Below, piece by piece: positions 36,571 through 49,824 of a DNA stretch of 64,000 nt (within the stretch, counting starts at the first letter, position 1; every line of letters starts with the position of its first letter). A program made the position numbers and the translations under genes. The notes under the pieces are model-generated. The model saw nothing but the letters and a program-made list of their open reading frames with translations. It had not been told where the DNA came from and did no database searches. Origin of the DNA: Trichoplax sp. H2 (Eukaryota; Placozoa; Uniplacotomia; Trichoplacea). The DNA lies in contig NOWV01000003.1 in assembly GCA_003344405.1 (NCBI GenBank), positions 620,001-684,000 of the forward strand, given 5' to 3'.

Positions 36571-39500
36571 GGTTGACGGAAAACTATAATTTAAAATGTA
36601 AGTGTAAGACTATTTGAATCATTTGGCAATAAAGTACTTATGCGTCAATTATTATCCAACTTACACCAAGAATAATACTTCTACGGTTTTAAAATACTTG
36701 AGAAACTGGTTAAGTATAAATCACTGAAAATACATACGATATATAGTTGAATACATTATATACGAAGCAAGATATTAGCAATTTAATTATAAGATTTCGA
36801 TAAAAGACTTAATAAAGGTTCAGTAAATGTTAGCTCATGTTAATGCCATTAATTCAGCTATTGCTTAAATAATTAAAAAATACGCAATATAGGCTTCCTA
36901 AGACTCGCTGTCATTAATTTTTAATATAAAAATGGGCTAAACCAGGAAAGGTACAGTACTGATTTTGCAAACTTTCAACAGATTAGTAGTAAAACAGGCA
37001 GGAACTTGATAACAACAGGTTTGCTCATCTTATGGAAAGAATATTCGTTAGCGTTTATATTAAAAGCCATAACTACTGTAGGTTTCCTAATTAGACTATA
37101 CAGAACTCAATGGTCGCGGTAGAACCAAATTCGTTCCAGAGTTTACAATAGCAGATATTACACATAATACGTTATATGATCTAGACTTTAATATTTTTGC
37201 ACCATTTTGCTAATGAATGTGATATAAGCACATAAAAAGAATAGACTCGATTAGATAATACATATGCTCGTATTGTAATTAATGATATCAACTTTTTCAT
37301 GCTAGCTTAAAGAAAATTTAAGCTATGATTACCGGTCATAAAATTACTATTAGCAGATATGAATTATGATTTAAATTTAGCCATGCGATTCTAATTTTAG
37401 GATACTATACATAAATAAATAAATTTACCAGAATTCATATGAGTAAAAACTTTAAAGATTATTTAAAAAGAAATCAGGTAAAATGAGTACAAGTAATTTA
37501 ACTGAATCGAATCCAAATTCTAATAACTTTTTATCTGCAAATTTTTAAAATAAAAAATACTGGTACATATAGCATATAACATGCGCATATTACCTAAAAT
37601 GATTTAACTTTCAAACTGAGAAGAAAGGTATTTAATTTAGCTGTACGAAATGAAAATTGCCATACGGTAACTTTTAAGAAATTGTACTAACGTCAGTCTG
37701 AAATCATATTATATTGCCTCGCTATCTACGTTTATTTGAATAACTTACGTGCAAAATTTTAAGAAGGTTCGAAGAGCAAAACGAAATTACTTCTTTTCAG
37801 TATATCTTTGAAGTATCAGTAACTAGAAAACTTCTGGTTTAAGCCAAAATTAGTTAGTGATCTATAATTCTGATAAACATCCTTATATAGGCTAGGGTCG
37901 GAAACTGTGAAGATAATAGAAGAGAAAATAGACGGGATATCATTGCTCAAAATAAAAAAGCCTTCTTCTTATTTAATTGATGATTGGTAGATATAAATTG
38001 CGTGATATTCCATTATTATCAGGTTAAAATAAAATAACATTACATTTTAAATCTATAAACTTATTTTTAAACGTCATATTTGATCTAACTTGTCAACAGC
38101 CATCTCTCGCTGACATATTCCCTGAAATATATATCCGCTAATTATTGTTTGAGCCTGTCAAAAGCGTCCGACAGCAACTGATTTTAAATGACAGGTATTA
38201 ACATGGCAACCTAAAGTCAAGGAAATAACCTAAATTATCTTTATGTAGAACTAAATTTCTACGGTATATAAGTATAAATTGAACTCATTGTTTTCCTAAT
38301 GGCGTATAAGCTATTTTTATCAATAGTAACAGAAACCTTCAATATTTAACCATCGACATTATATGGTGCCTATTATTTGTGATTTATGAAACCGTAGCAG
38401 TCACGATATCTAATTATCCCTTTAATTCTTATCAATCCGATTATTACGTATAATTAAAGCATCATATTACATTCGCCTATAAGTAGTATACCATTTGTTA
38501 GTATCGATATGTCTACTTGTAAAACTAAGGTCAATGTGCAAGACGAACCACTCATGGCACCTTAGAAGTGACGTTTAAATTATTAATAATCAATTATAAC
38601 TATTGATTTACTTTGTTCTTTCTTTTCTTCGAATCAAAATGTAACATTTTTTCTACTCAATTTTAATGATGATACTTATGAATAGAGTTCATAATTAATA
38701 GTTCTATAATCCGATACCTGATAATAAAATAGCAAAGAAGCTTTAAAAAATCATTGAACTTATCCAATTAAAATGTTTGCCCTCAGAAGTTTTATTATTC
38801 AAAATATTTACTTCTGGAGTATTTTATGAATCATATCGCAATTGAGAAATTATGAGGTTTTCGAATGACATTATCTTCAATTTTAAATTTCGTAGATTTT
38901 ATAAATATAATTCGTATAAAGCTTAACCTTAGTATTACTGGAGGAAATTTTACAATACAATTTATAATGCGAATATGAAGGAAACGAAAATGTTCAATAG
39001 CAACAAGAAATAACAATAGTGAGAACAATCGCTAAAATAGTAATTTTCGCAATTGCAGGTATTACTTCTTTAAATTGCGATTCCAAAATCGATCTTTTAT
39101 TTTATTTTTTCTGATGTTGATAAATACGGATCATCTGAAGTATTATTTTGCTCTCTATGAATATAAACAGGCTGATTTCAAGATAAGACAGACCTTTCAC
39201 CAGCTTTGTTACTTCGATGATAACCGGGATAACATGTTTTGAAGTTATTTCTGGAAATAAAATATCTACACAAATCCTTTCATTATACCTTTGCAACTTT
39301 TGTAGACAAAATATTGGTTACAAAGCATGGATAATTATCCAGATGTTTGAGATTTTGGTATAAAATAAACTTACAATTATACATCACGTGTACTTAAGCT
39401 TAAATAAATAGATTTAGATAAGGATGTATATAAAATGCCATTATACAGGACCATATTATTAATTTATGTTGATTTAAAGTAGGATAAGTTAACTGCTTTA

Positions 39501-42500
39501 CTTGGTATTATATTAGCTCTTACAAATATTGGTTCATCTTAAAAATAGAAATAAGTTAATTAAACTGTATAGCCAAACAAAGAAAGTTAACTAATGAAAA
39601 TAACATTATACGATGGTGAATCATTTGTTATCGATTCGCAAACTTGATAATAGTTTAAGTTTTAACTTATAAGATACATTACCTAATACCATAAATATAA
39701 TCAAAATATTAATTATCTTTATTAGTTCACATACAATCTTTTGTTTTGTTCTGTGATATTGATTTGATTATTTATCGATCTTTTTCATCATTTATGCAAG
39801 CTCCACTGAAAGCTCCGCAACTTTAGAAAGAACTTGAGTTACAAAAATTCATAAATCAGACTATCGCTCTAAACAAAATTTTAGTAGCAGTGCTTTGACT
39901 AGAAGGCATGATAAATATAAGTCTGATCTATTAAATCATTTATAGTATAATATCCTACTTTTCAACTCCATTGAGTAAACTAAGTAATACGAAAAGTGCA
40001 AATAAATATTTCAAGAACTGCCAAGAATATGTCGTTAACATGCAGGCCATTGTCATATTAAAATATAATTTTGTTACATTAAAGTTTGTTTCTATTATTT
40101 TATCTGGAATAATGTATAATTTAGATATGAACCAAAATTATGGCAGTACTTGTATTTGTGGTGAAGATATAATACATAAATTATTTTTAGTTCAATGTCA
40201 GTATTCGGAACAGCAGCAGTAGTAATTATAAAAGATGAATTTACTTCATGTACTCTGGTTAGTATTGCTTGTTTACGGGTATTGCAGCAGTCACTTGGAT
40301 ATCATTTTACCCGTGTGTTGACTTGAGTAGTCATTTAAGGATGTAAATCGTTTTTACAACTTTGCTAGTTAGAGTAAATTGGACATCCACTTTCATTTAA
40401 GTTTTAGATTGCACAGATAAGATAGAAAGTGAAATGAAATATTATTATGATATGAATACTAGACATTTAAAATAGAAATTAATGATCTTTTGAATATAGT
40501 ATTGTATCATTCTTTATTGTCATAATATTAAAAATCCATCAATCTTGATATACAGAACCAATGTTATAACAGTTGTTTAGCTTTTGAAATAACCATGATT
40601 GACTATTGATGGATACTGCCTTTATCAATACAAATATTATGTAACCAAGAGAAATGTATATGTTGATGATACATGTCAACGAAATTAGTTATTTTTCCTA
40701 CTACTTCCACAATCTTTGAGTGTTCAATATAGTTATAATGTAACTAAACCAAAATAAGATGCAAAATTTTAGCAATAATACGAATGATTTGCTACAACAA
40801 TCTCATGCTATATGATTTTATTTTTGATTTCATCTCCTAATACTTAAAGCACATACTAATCCAATCCCGTCTCTACATCTGTAATAAAGTGTCTTCACAA
40901 AAATAAACAAGAACCACAATTTCTTTTAAATTTTACTTTACTTCATTGCTTAGGTTCATTTAATTACTACCAAGAGCTATTTCTAGACTATATACAATCT
41001 TACAATCTCATATATAATTTGCCTATTTTTGCATAATCTAACAACTTTAGTCTTAGATATATTTGGGGCTAGACTACATTTCTTCTCTATATCATAATTA
41101 AGATTTACTGCATCGTTCTTTCGCTAAATTAAGACTTTCGTTATTATTTCTATTCTATTGATTCTGCTTCAGATCACTTACTTCATAACTTTGCTCAATT
41201 ACTGATACTTCGCTGTTTGATTCAAGCCATCAGCTTACTAATTAAGAAAATTCAGTAATTTATCACTTCTGTTACGAATGCTTTGTAAGCCATAATGATA
41301 AGGACAAATGAGCTTGATAAACGCTATTTCACTGATTTCTAAAGCAGGTCTTAATTACGGTTCATATGTACAGAAATGAATTCGTAATCCATAACATCCC
41401 TTTTTGTCTCGAAGTTAAATGAATTCATAAAATAACAGAATAAATTAATTACTGGATTTATCTATAATAATTGACAATTGTAACAAAATTAAATGAGTTG
41501 TATCACTCTAGTTCGTAGTTATTAATTGTTAACTAATGAAATTTAGATTTTATTTCAGACTTATCGTAATAAGGTTATTGTTATGGTTGAATGCGAAATA
41601 TGTATGGCTGTCTCAGTGAATAGTTTACAGTGTGAATTTGGTAACAATTTCTTTATTTATAGGTGGCAATGCATATATGCGAGCATAATTTTCCTGTTTC
41701 AATATTGATATCAACACCCGAAAAATCTGCCTTTTGCACTTCATTCTTACCTACGCTTCAGCATTTGTTCAAAAATTGGCTATTCTAAAAAACACAAAAA
41801 TTCTAGCTTTTAATTAGTTAGTGAATCATTATTTATAATTAATGGACGCCTAGGATATTTATTTGAAATTTTAGTTCTTCTTGGGTATTGTATTGAAATT
41901 TTTGAAGCTACCACCCTTCTAGAAATCCTAGATTAGTGCAAGTTAGATGCTGTAAATATGCCTCAAACATTGACCAGATCAATGAGTTCTAGAATTGACA
42001 TTCAATATACACATAAGCAACAAATGTAAGGGCCCTGAGGAGATACTGTATAAAATATTAACTTATACTATACAATCGGAGTATAAAAATTTTGAAGGAA
42101 AATCTTATTGTAGTCACAAATCTATAGGTTCTGTATATATTCAAAAATCTTATATGAGGAAGAAAAAAATTCTAGTAATACTAGTCGTAACTGAAGAAAA
42201 CTGAAACTCTGCCTTCGGTTCCTTATCATGAGCACAGCTGACAGTGCGAAGATTTACTAGCGTCTTCTTAATTGTCATTACTATTATGTTTTTAAATATT
42301 TATCGCGCGCAGATATAATTGATAGGCAATAAATTGTCATCAAAACGAGACAGAGTTGTCGATCCATAGCTTTCAGTAAAACATTGAGATACTGTGTTAA
42401 CACAACATAAAGTGTTTCAATTCGTATAGATTTCGTTAAATACGTATACATGTCTCATATGGAGAGTATTAATTATTTATGGATGTTTATAGTAAAATTT

Positions 42501-45500
42501 TACATCAATATTGCTTAGGCATAAATATTGATAATTAGGGTAGTATTATTTAATAATCAAAATCACAGTATAAAATCTTCACATTACTTCACCAATACTA
42601 GTAATTATACTTATCTGGATCAAGTTGATTTAAATTCCCATCCGTTAGTAAAATTTGTATTATTAAAGTCTTTAATATCATTTGTTTAATAAAAATTTAA
42701 CTTACTAATAACTTCAAATTTAAGAAAACTAAATATACCCCCATATTACTTTTTATGTTACGGTAATAAACTGATGTCCGGTTGCAATACAATAGAATAA
42801 AGTTTAATTGCTAATAGATTCAACAAAAAAGATTTAACAAATATGAATATATACTACTGAGAAAAGAGATAAGCTAAAGTTTAATTAATATTATCAGACT
42901 ATACAGACTATACCGTAAACAAAGATACCGTATTCTACTCAGTGACACATTTACTGTGTGTATCATGGAATCTTTTAAAGTAGATTTTACGTACTAACTT
43001 TTTCATTTTAATTGCATTTTGGATACCATTTGTTCTGTAAAGATTCAGTATTCTAAGCTTTCTGAAGGCGTAAATATTTTATGTAGTTAAATATGACATA
43101 GATAAACAATACAATCGAAATTAGACGCATAGAAATCGACATTTATTGGCTGTTATTAACGATCATATTCACTCTTCGTCTAGAAATATTTTATTACGAA
43201 ATTTTGTAAATATAGTCACGGACGTGCGATCGTTTGTTTATTAACTTAGAAATCCAATAAATCGACAAGATTTTATGTTTTTATATAAAAACTCTGTAAA
43301 TTTTAAGTTTTAATGATTAAGTTGAGAGATCCACTGAAAATGACTTCTAACGCATCGGTGATAGTAAATAAAGTAAAAAATTCTAGCTGCTAAATATTTT
43401 GTATATTCACGTATAGTAACAAACATTTTAGATAAGTGTGTTTCGGTTTTTATTTAATTCTACTTGCATTAATTAATTAAGCTATCTGCAAACGACTAAT
43501 TTTATAACTTTGAAAAGTTATATAGATAAAATATTTCGTCAGATCGAATAAAAATTATTTGGCTACATGATTTTGCCATAAATTTATAATGTATAGTTGG
43601 GGTGTCAATAGTTTAAGGATCATACAATGAAGTAGTTTGTTTATCGAAAATATCTTACATTGAGAATAACTAATAAAGGTCCACTTAAAAGTAATATTAA
43701 ATAAAATCGGCTATTTGCATATTACCAACTATAATAACTTTGAACAAAATCAAATAATAACTCGTTTTTAGCTGCTTTAATCTTTGCTCATTAGATGTTT
43801 TTTTATTCTTGTATAAATAGATATAAATGTTATGCCTGTATTTGTTAAAAGTATTTGTTATTACAATAGACATAAGGTATGATATTTAAATCTGATCATT
43901 TCTTATTTAATTTAATTATAGGCTGCTATATAGAATCATGAATAGAATGAAATAGGACATCAAATTGTAAGCTTTAATACCTGCAAATATTTTCTGAAAG
44001 TCCTTATTTAATTAAATATGTAGAACATGAGGGTATGAGTGCATTGTATATAGTCTAAGTACGCATACATTTTGTTGAATTGGTAGATATTTGCATTCAA
44101 ATTTCTATTATAAGTGAGCCCTAGAGCTATTAAATTAACTGCATTTTGATAGTAAAGAAAGCCAGTATCAAATAAAGAGCAATGATATTCACGATTATGA
44201 GTAGGTCGAATTAAATTCAGCTGCCGTAATTATATAAGGCCGTTAATTTCTGGCAAACTTTTAGTTTTATGGCTGACAAGAAAAAGATTAAAACATTTCC
44301 TCATATGTTAGCAGTTATTGAAATGAAATGACCCTAGACGATTTCAAAGAGGCTTACAGAAATATTAGTATCACATTTAATACTTCCGTTTCTTTTATCT
44401 TTCGCTGTAGAAATATATACGAGTATACTGTATACTTAAGTTTTACTTCATTAAATTAGTATTATAGTTATCAATCAGACTGAAAAACTTATAATTGCTA
44501 AAATTAATATTTATACGGTAGAAGAAATCATGCTGTTTATGACCTATGATTTGTCCTTATATATCAGCAATAGTACATCACATAGGAGCAGACTATAAAT
44601 GTTTTATTTGATACAATAACCTAGTGATTGTATGGTTTTGCAGTGTGTGAGAGTTTAATTTAATTTAAATATAAAAAACTCACCTTTAGTGCTTAAATCA
44701 AATCTATTCTTATATAGTTTTAATTTATATGGATCTTAATTTGCCTTAGTTACGTTATTATTGTATTTTTGTAGGCCTTCATAAGCATTACTGAACTTTG
44801 ACTAGTTATAGCTAATTTTTTATTCTAGCCTTTTTACCTTATAGATTTATTTTGTACAGTACGTTCTACGTTATAACTATTCGCCCTAGGGCTTCAACAA
44901 TTCTTACACATTAGCAATACATTCACTCCGATTTCAACTATCTTCAATACAAGGATAATGTGACGATATTATTAATTAAATGACCATTTATTCTTTGACA
45001 ATGCTAACTATTGTTTCAGTAATATTGATCGTCGTATCAAGTTTCAATATTTATACTATTCACTGCTTACAACCAGCACTCATGTTATACAGTATAAATC
45101 ACTTACGGTATCTTGTCCAGTCAGCGAACGTGCATTCGCACATGTCTACTAAAATAAATCAACTTGGTGTGAACTTATATGGCAATAAACTTTGTTTTAA
45201 GGCAAAATTTTAAAATTTTAATGCCTCTGAATGTTATTGTAATACAGCAAGAACAGTTGCAATTAAATAGGAGAATAAACCAAATCATAGGCTTTTCACC
45301 GTCAGATTTATGAATGATACCCGTACACTGTGATACTATATTACATTACACTCAGGCTTTTCGATATTGAAATATGTTAACGTACAGTATTCGCGTTTGT
45401 TATATTAAATCTTGCTACATGCATATGAGCCTAGTGTTGAATGTTATTCTCTGACAAAAGTCATTAGATTGAGTTGGATGTATGTCCTTACTTCATTAAA

Positions 45501-48500
45501 TTTCCTATTGAAGCTAGATAGTTCTAGGTAGTTGTAAGATGAACCTAATTAATGTAATAAAGTGAAGTTTACAAGAAGCTGTAGTTTTTTTGTATTTTTG
45601 AGAAGACACTTTATCACAGAAGTAAAAGACGGTTATGGTAAAAAATATCGATCCCATTGGTTTATCTTACATTAAATTTAGATTCAATTCAATGCCATAT
45701 GTAAGATCAAACTCCATTTCTAAGGATACAGTCAGTAATAACTTATTTTAGAAGCTGATCAGAATTTTTGCTGACTATTTTATGCCATATTAAAGAAAAA
45801 TTATCTTGCGATTCGCTAGTATGTTCTATGTAATCCCATGTAGTTTACCATTTTCGAGTCGCATACACTCCTCAACACATCTTGGAAATATATCCTGATG
45901 GAGTATAGTTCCACGTACTTGATTATAACGTATGATATTCTTATTTGTTGTAATTTTGTAATACAGACTTATACCATATATCTCGCACTTAATACAATCT
46001 GCATATGAGCATATTTCAATTGAGTATTGACATTTTATTAATTATGGGTTGTCGTTTACTAATACAGGATCATTATTACGTTGCTAGGTACATAGCTTAA
46101 TTACAGGACAGTTTATCCATTCAAATACACGCGAAGTAGTCATTTAATTTTATTTACTATCTTTAGTATACCTTTGGGACGTTGAATAGGATTGCATGAC
46201 TTTGAACAGTTATAAGTTATAAGCCAATAATTTCATTACAGTTTCAGAAATTAAATTAGATACAGGATACATTACGATAGCTACTATAATATACTTTTAA
46301 AATACTGACTAAGGAAATATCTCTGAAATGAAATATACATGTAGAAATACATGATATTCATAGGTAAAGTTATTTCATTGTAGGTATCATGATTATTTAG
46401 CAATAAGAATAATTTGCATGATCTAATATAGTGTTATCGATATTACCGCCTAACTGCCTTCGATTTCTTACTCTTCCCAGTAGATTTGTAAGTAGTTATT
46501 AATAGATGTGATCTATCATAATTGTATAATTTTGATTGTGTGACATTGTCATAACCTGTCTTTGAGTAAGATAATTTAAAATTAGTCTCAGCATATTAGG
46601 CCGCATGAAACTAAACTTTTAGTTTGTTTTTTTGAATAATATATCATAACAATAGATGATCGAAATTCAACATGTACTTTAGTCTACCTATATTTTAGCC
46701 AAAATGTAAACATATTTCTATAAAATCTGGCGTTTTTAAAATTTATTAACAGATAATTATTACTTTTCTGATAAGAATTTTTCGTTATGAAAATACCTTT
46801 CGCTTTTTTATTTATCGTAATAATTCTAGCTTGGTGATTCTTCTACGATTATTTGAGTTGATGAATTAGTTATATGAATGTTAGTGTTTTCTGGTAAAAG
46901 TTACCTTAAATATCCTATTGCTCTATGATTACATTTTATTATAGCTAATCAAAGTATAATCTATACAATACTAAAAGATTAATGAGTTGCAATTAAGATA
47001 GTATTATAAATATAGATTGCTTTCAATTATATTTTAGTAGAAATACAGAAAAATTGATTTCGTATTCATCATGACAGCCTTACCGTACCAAATACCGCTC
47101 CTTAGTTTTCTATATGGCATCAAATGAAATTAATTATTTTTTGCATATTGAAAATGAAAGCAGTAGTTGTTAAAAAATATACGTTTAATGGCACAATACG
47201 TCCTAAATATAGCAAAGATACTAGTATAGTAGCAATCTTACTATGTATATTGCGCATATATGGGGCTTTCATCCATAATGGCACAAGCATAATCTCTTGT
47301 TGACTTGGTGTAGATGCTATTGCTGATTGAAATTAAACCAATTTTAAAGCGACAGAGTTTTTAATCATTCTAATATTGAAGGCTTAATCGTTGCTACTGT
47401 AAATTATCGCTCTACCTCGTTAAAATTACTATAATTGATAGATAACAATCGATTCTACAATAAATACTTTATAGCATTAATGGCAAGGCTAGCATAATAA
47501 TTTTCTAATAACTTAATCATCCTATTTAGCCACTGGCACCGTGTAAATTCTTAAATATAAAATCTAATGGTTTGAATAGTAATACGTAATCCTGATATAA
47601 GGATATAACATTTAGAATAGCACAGTATGCCGATACTATAGGATTTTAATTAATAATCTAATTGTCATGGGAAAATTGGATAGTTTAGTCGTGTACTATA
47701 TGTGAAACCAGTTTACGCATTATTTACGTAGTATAACAAACCTTCACGAGATAGAAGATTTTCGCGTGATTCACTATCATCTACTTGTATGTATATTAAA
47801 AAAATTAAAAAATGATTACTTTTATGTTATGACATTTTTTAAAATATCGAATACAACCGTATAACCTATTTTTTTTTATATTAAACTCAGATATACTGTA
47901 GCTTATAAAGCATCAGCACGATATCTTACTTAGATTGTATGCTAGTACATTTTACCTCTGAGAAATATTGGCAGGATTCGGTATTGATCATTATCTGTTA
48001 TTGGTAATAGATGGTAAGTCATTAATGTTACCGTAGTGTAGTGATGAAAGTACTCTCATTGCTTACTTTTACGCATTGAATCTACACTTTGTATCTTTAT
48101 TCTAGTAAATAGAATTAGCATTTCATCGATTTCATATGGATACAGAAAGTTGAAACTTATTTTGGATTTACAAACAAGAACTGTCACATTTCTACAGGTA
48201 GCAATTACAATTTAGTAGCATCTATTTAATTCTATCGGACTTCAAATAACACGATAGGGATATAAATTTAAATATCCTTTTCTTTATTAATTTTACAGTA
48301 GCTATATTTCACCAGAATTAGAGCACTATTGATTTGTAATCTTAGAACCGTAATTATAAGCAGGCAATAGACAGCTGTTTTATTGATTTTGTAATTACAA
48401 TATCGTCGAAATCTACGGAAAATTACTTCATAGCAACTATGCACTAACAAGGAAACGCTATTACTATCAATAGGATGGAAATATAGTGCAAGTACTTCGA

Positions 48501-48896
48501 TATCACAGAATATTACTGTAGCTCTACATTGGGTGTATAATATGAACTTATATCTGATAAAATTAGTCTGTTTGAAAAGTGACATGTAACATGTTATAGT
48601 AGATTATTAACGTTTTATGAATAAGAATAGCAATCACACTGAGAGTGGCTCGGTTTATAAACAGAAAAATCTATACGAGCATATTCAGTACATGCATAGT
48701 GTGATCTGTGTTTCGATATGTAGTGCGCAATAGATATCTAGTTTAGCTGGATGTGATAGGTAATTTATGACTTTTTATTGTAGTTCAAAACAGTTATCCA
48801 AAATAATAAGTTAGCACACTGATCATCTAGGATTGATCGGTAATCTTTTTTAATTTAAATATTTTATTTGATAGGATAATAAAATTTATACGTTCA
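36571..48896. other. About 12 kb without a recognised gene
   Basis: Uniformly AT-rich. Open frames reach 105 codons (48268-48585, minus), but in DNA of this composition a few that long are expected by chance, and none shows a domain, a convincing start or splice partners. Only one or two traces of the pentanucleotide occur (near 36953), in contrast to 7-23 kb. Confidence 0.45.
48863..48868 (-). terminator. Candidate polyadenylation signal of the NEEQ/FFF precursor
   Basis: AATAAA on the minus strand about 30 bases after the TAA stop, consistent with a very short 3' UTR. Confidence 0.5.
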
Positions 48897-49824
48897 TTAT
48901 TTACCGGCTGCTCTGGCTTTTTCTCGACGAAAAAAGAATGGAATCATTTGAGAGTTTTGTTGCTCATTTTGTTCTTCATTTTGTTCCTCATTTTGTTCCT
49001 CATCTTGTTTCTTGTTTTGTTTCTCATTTTGTTCCTCGTTTTCTAACAAGAACAGATTCACAATAGTTATCATAGCTCAACTTAAGTGCTATAAAATTCT
49101 TGTAAATATAATAAGTTAAATAACATAGATTTCATTAAATTATACTATCACAGCAATATCGATCTAAAATGTGATTCTAAGTCTTCCTAAGTTAGTTATG
49201 ATAGGATAGAATCGTATTGTACGGCATAAAACAAATACAATACTGGTACAGTAATATTATATATAAAAATATAAGTTGAACACTGATATTTTGATAAACT
49301 ATGCTTTATAATTGTACATAATCTGGTCTAAATCATATCTTGATATTAATTTCAATGATCTATAGTATGAGTATGACCTCTTCTATCAGGGCTTATAGAT
49401 AGATACTATATGATGTCTTGGTAGTAAATCTAAAGATCAAGCTGTCTTTTAATTGTTCTAGTAGAACTTGATTATGACGTAAATCAGTAACTTGAGCCTA
49501 CATAATTATGTTGTACTAGACCTATAATTAAACATGGAATCTCTATCTGATCGTAAATTTTTCACCAATATTGTAATATCACCACTACCGCACCTGTTAA
49601 TAATACGGTATATATATATACAATGACTATTACCACGTAAATATACTTAACAGAAGATTTTTGCTTCTCTATTTACAGTTAACTTCGCCGTTTACAATTT
49701 AAACTATTATAAATGATCGAAAAATTCGTAATAAACATTACTACATCAACATACGAATAACATATCGAGCTTTTATTTCAGTCACTGTCAGCAAAACTAT
49801 CGCCAGAATGATAAGCTTGTTCAT
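48897..49824 (-). CDS. Two-exon secreted precursor with NEEQ repeats and an FFF-RR peptide
   Basis: Exon 1 (49755-49824) encodes MNKLIILAIVLLTVTEIKA, a signal peptide, then RYVI and a GTATGT donor in phase 1. Exon 2 (48897-49042) follows a TTCTTGTTAG acceptor, joins in phase, and ends in TAA, giving 71 aa. After the signal peptide come seven tandem tetrapeptides of NEEQ type (12-base repeats), then NSQMIPFFF, a dibasic RR, and EKARAAGK at the C-terminus. The layout of signal peptide, acidic spacer, short hydrophobic peptide and dibasic cleavage site is that of a neuropeptide precursor. The terminal GK could act as an amidation signal, or the active part could be the FFF peptide. I know no family for it. 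An AATAAA lies about 30 bases after the stop. Confidence 0.72.

Noticed and set aside
44980-45213. 77-codon plus-strand ORF starting with a hydrophobic segment
   Set aside because: Looks like a signal peptide, but the remainder has no repeats, cleavage sites or domain and there is no supporting splice structure.
46787-46837. Plus-strand MKIPFAFLFIVIILAW followed by a stop
   Set aside because: A hydrophobic start with only a weak phase-2 GTGATT donor and no downstream exon found; probably chance.
48268-48585. 105-codon minus-strand ORF, among the longest in the gene-free half
   Set aside because: With roughly 8% stop codons per codon position in this composition, a few ORFs this long are expected by chance in 64 kb. 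It has no domain, signal peptide or splice partner.
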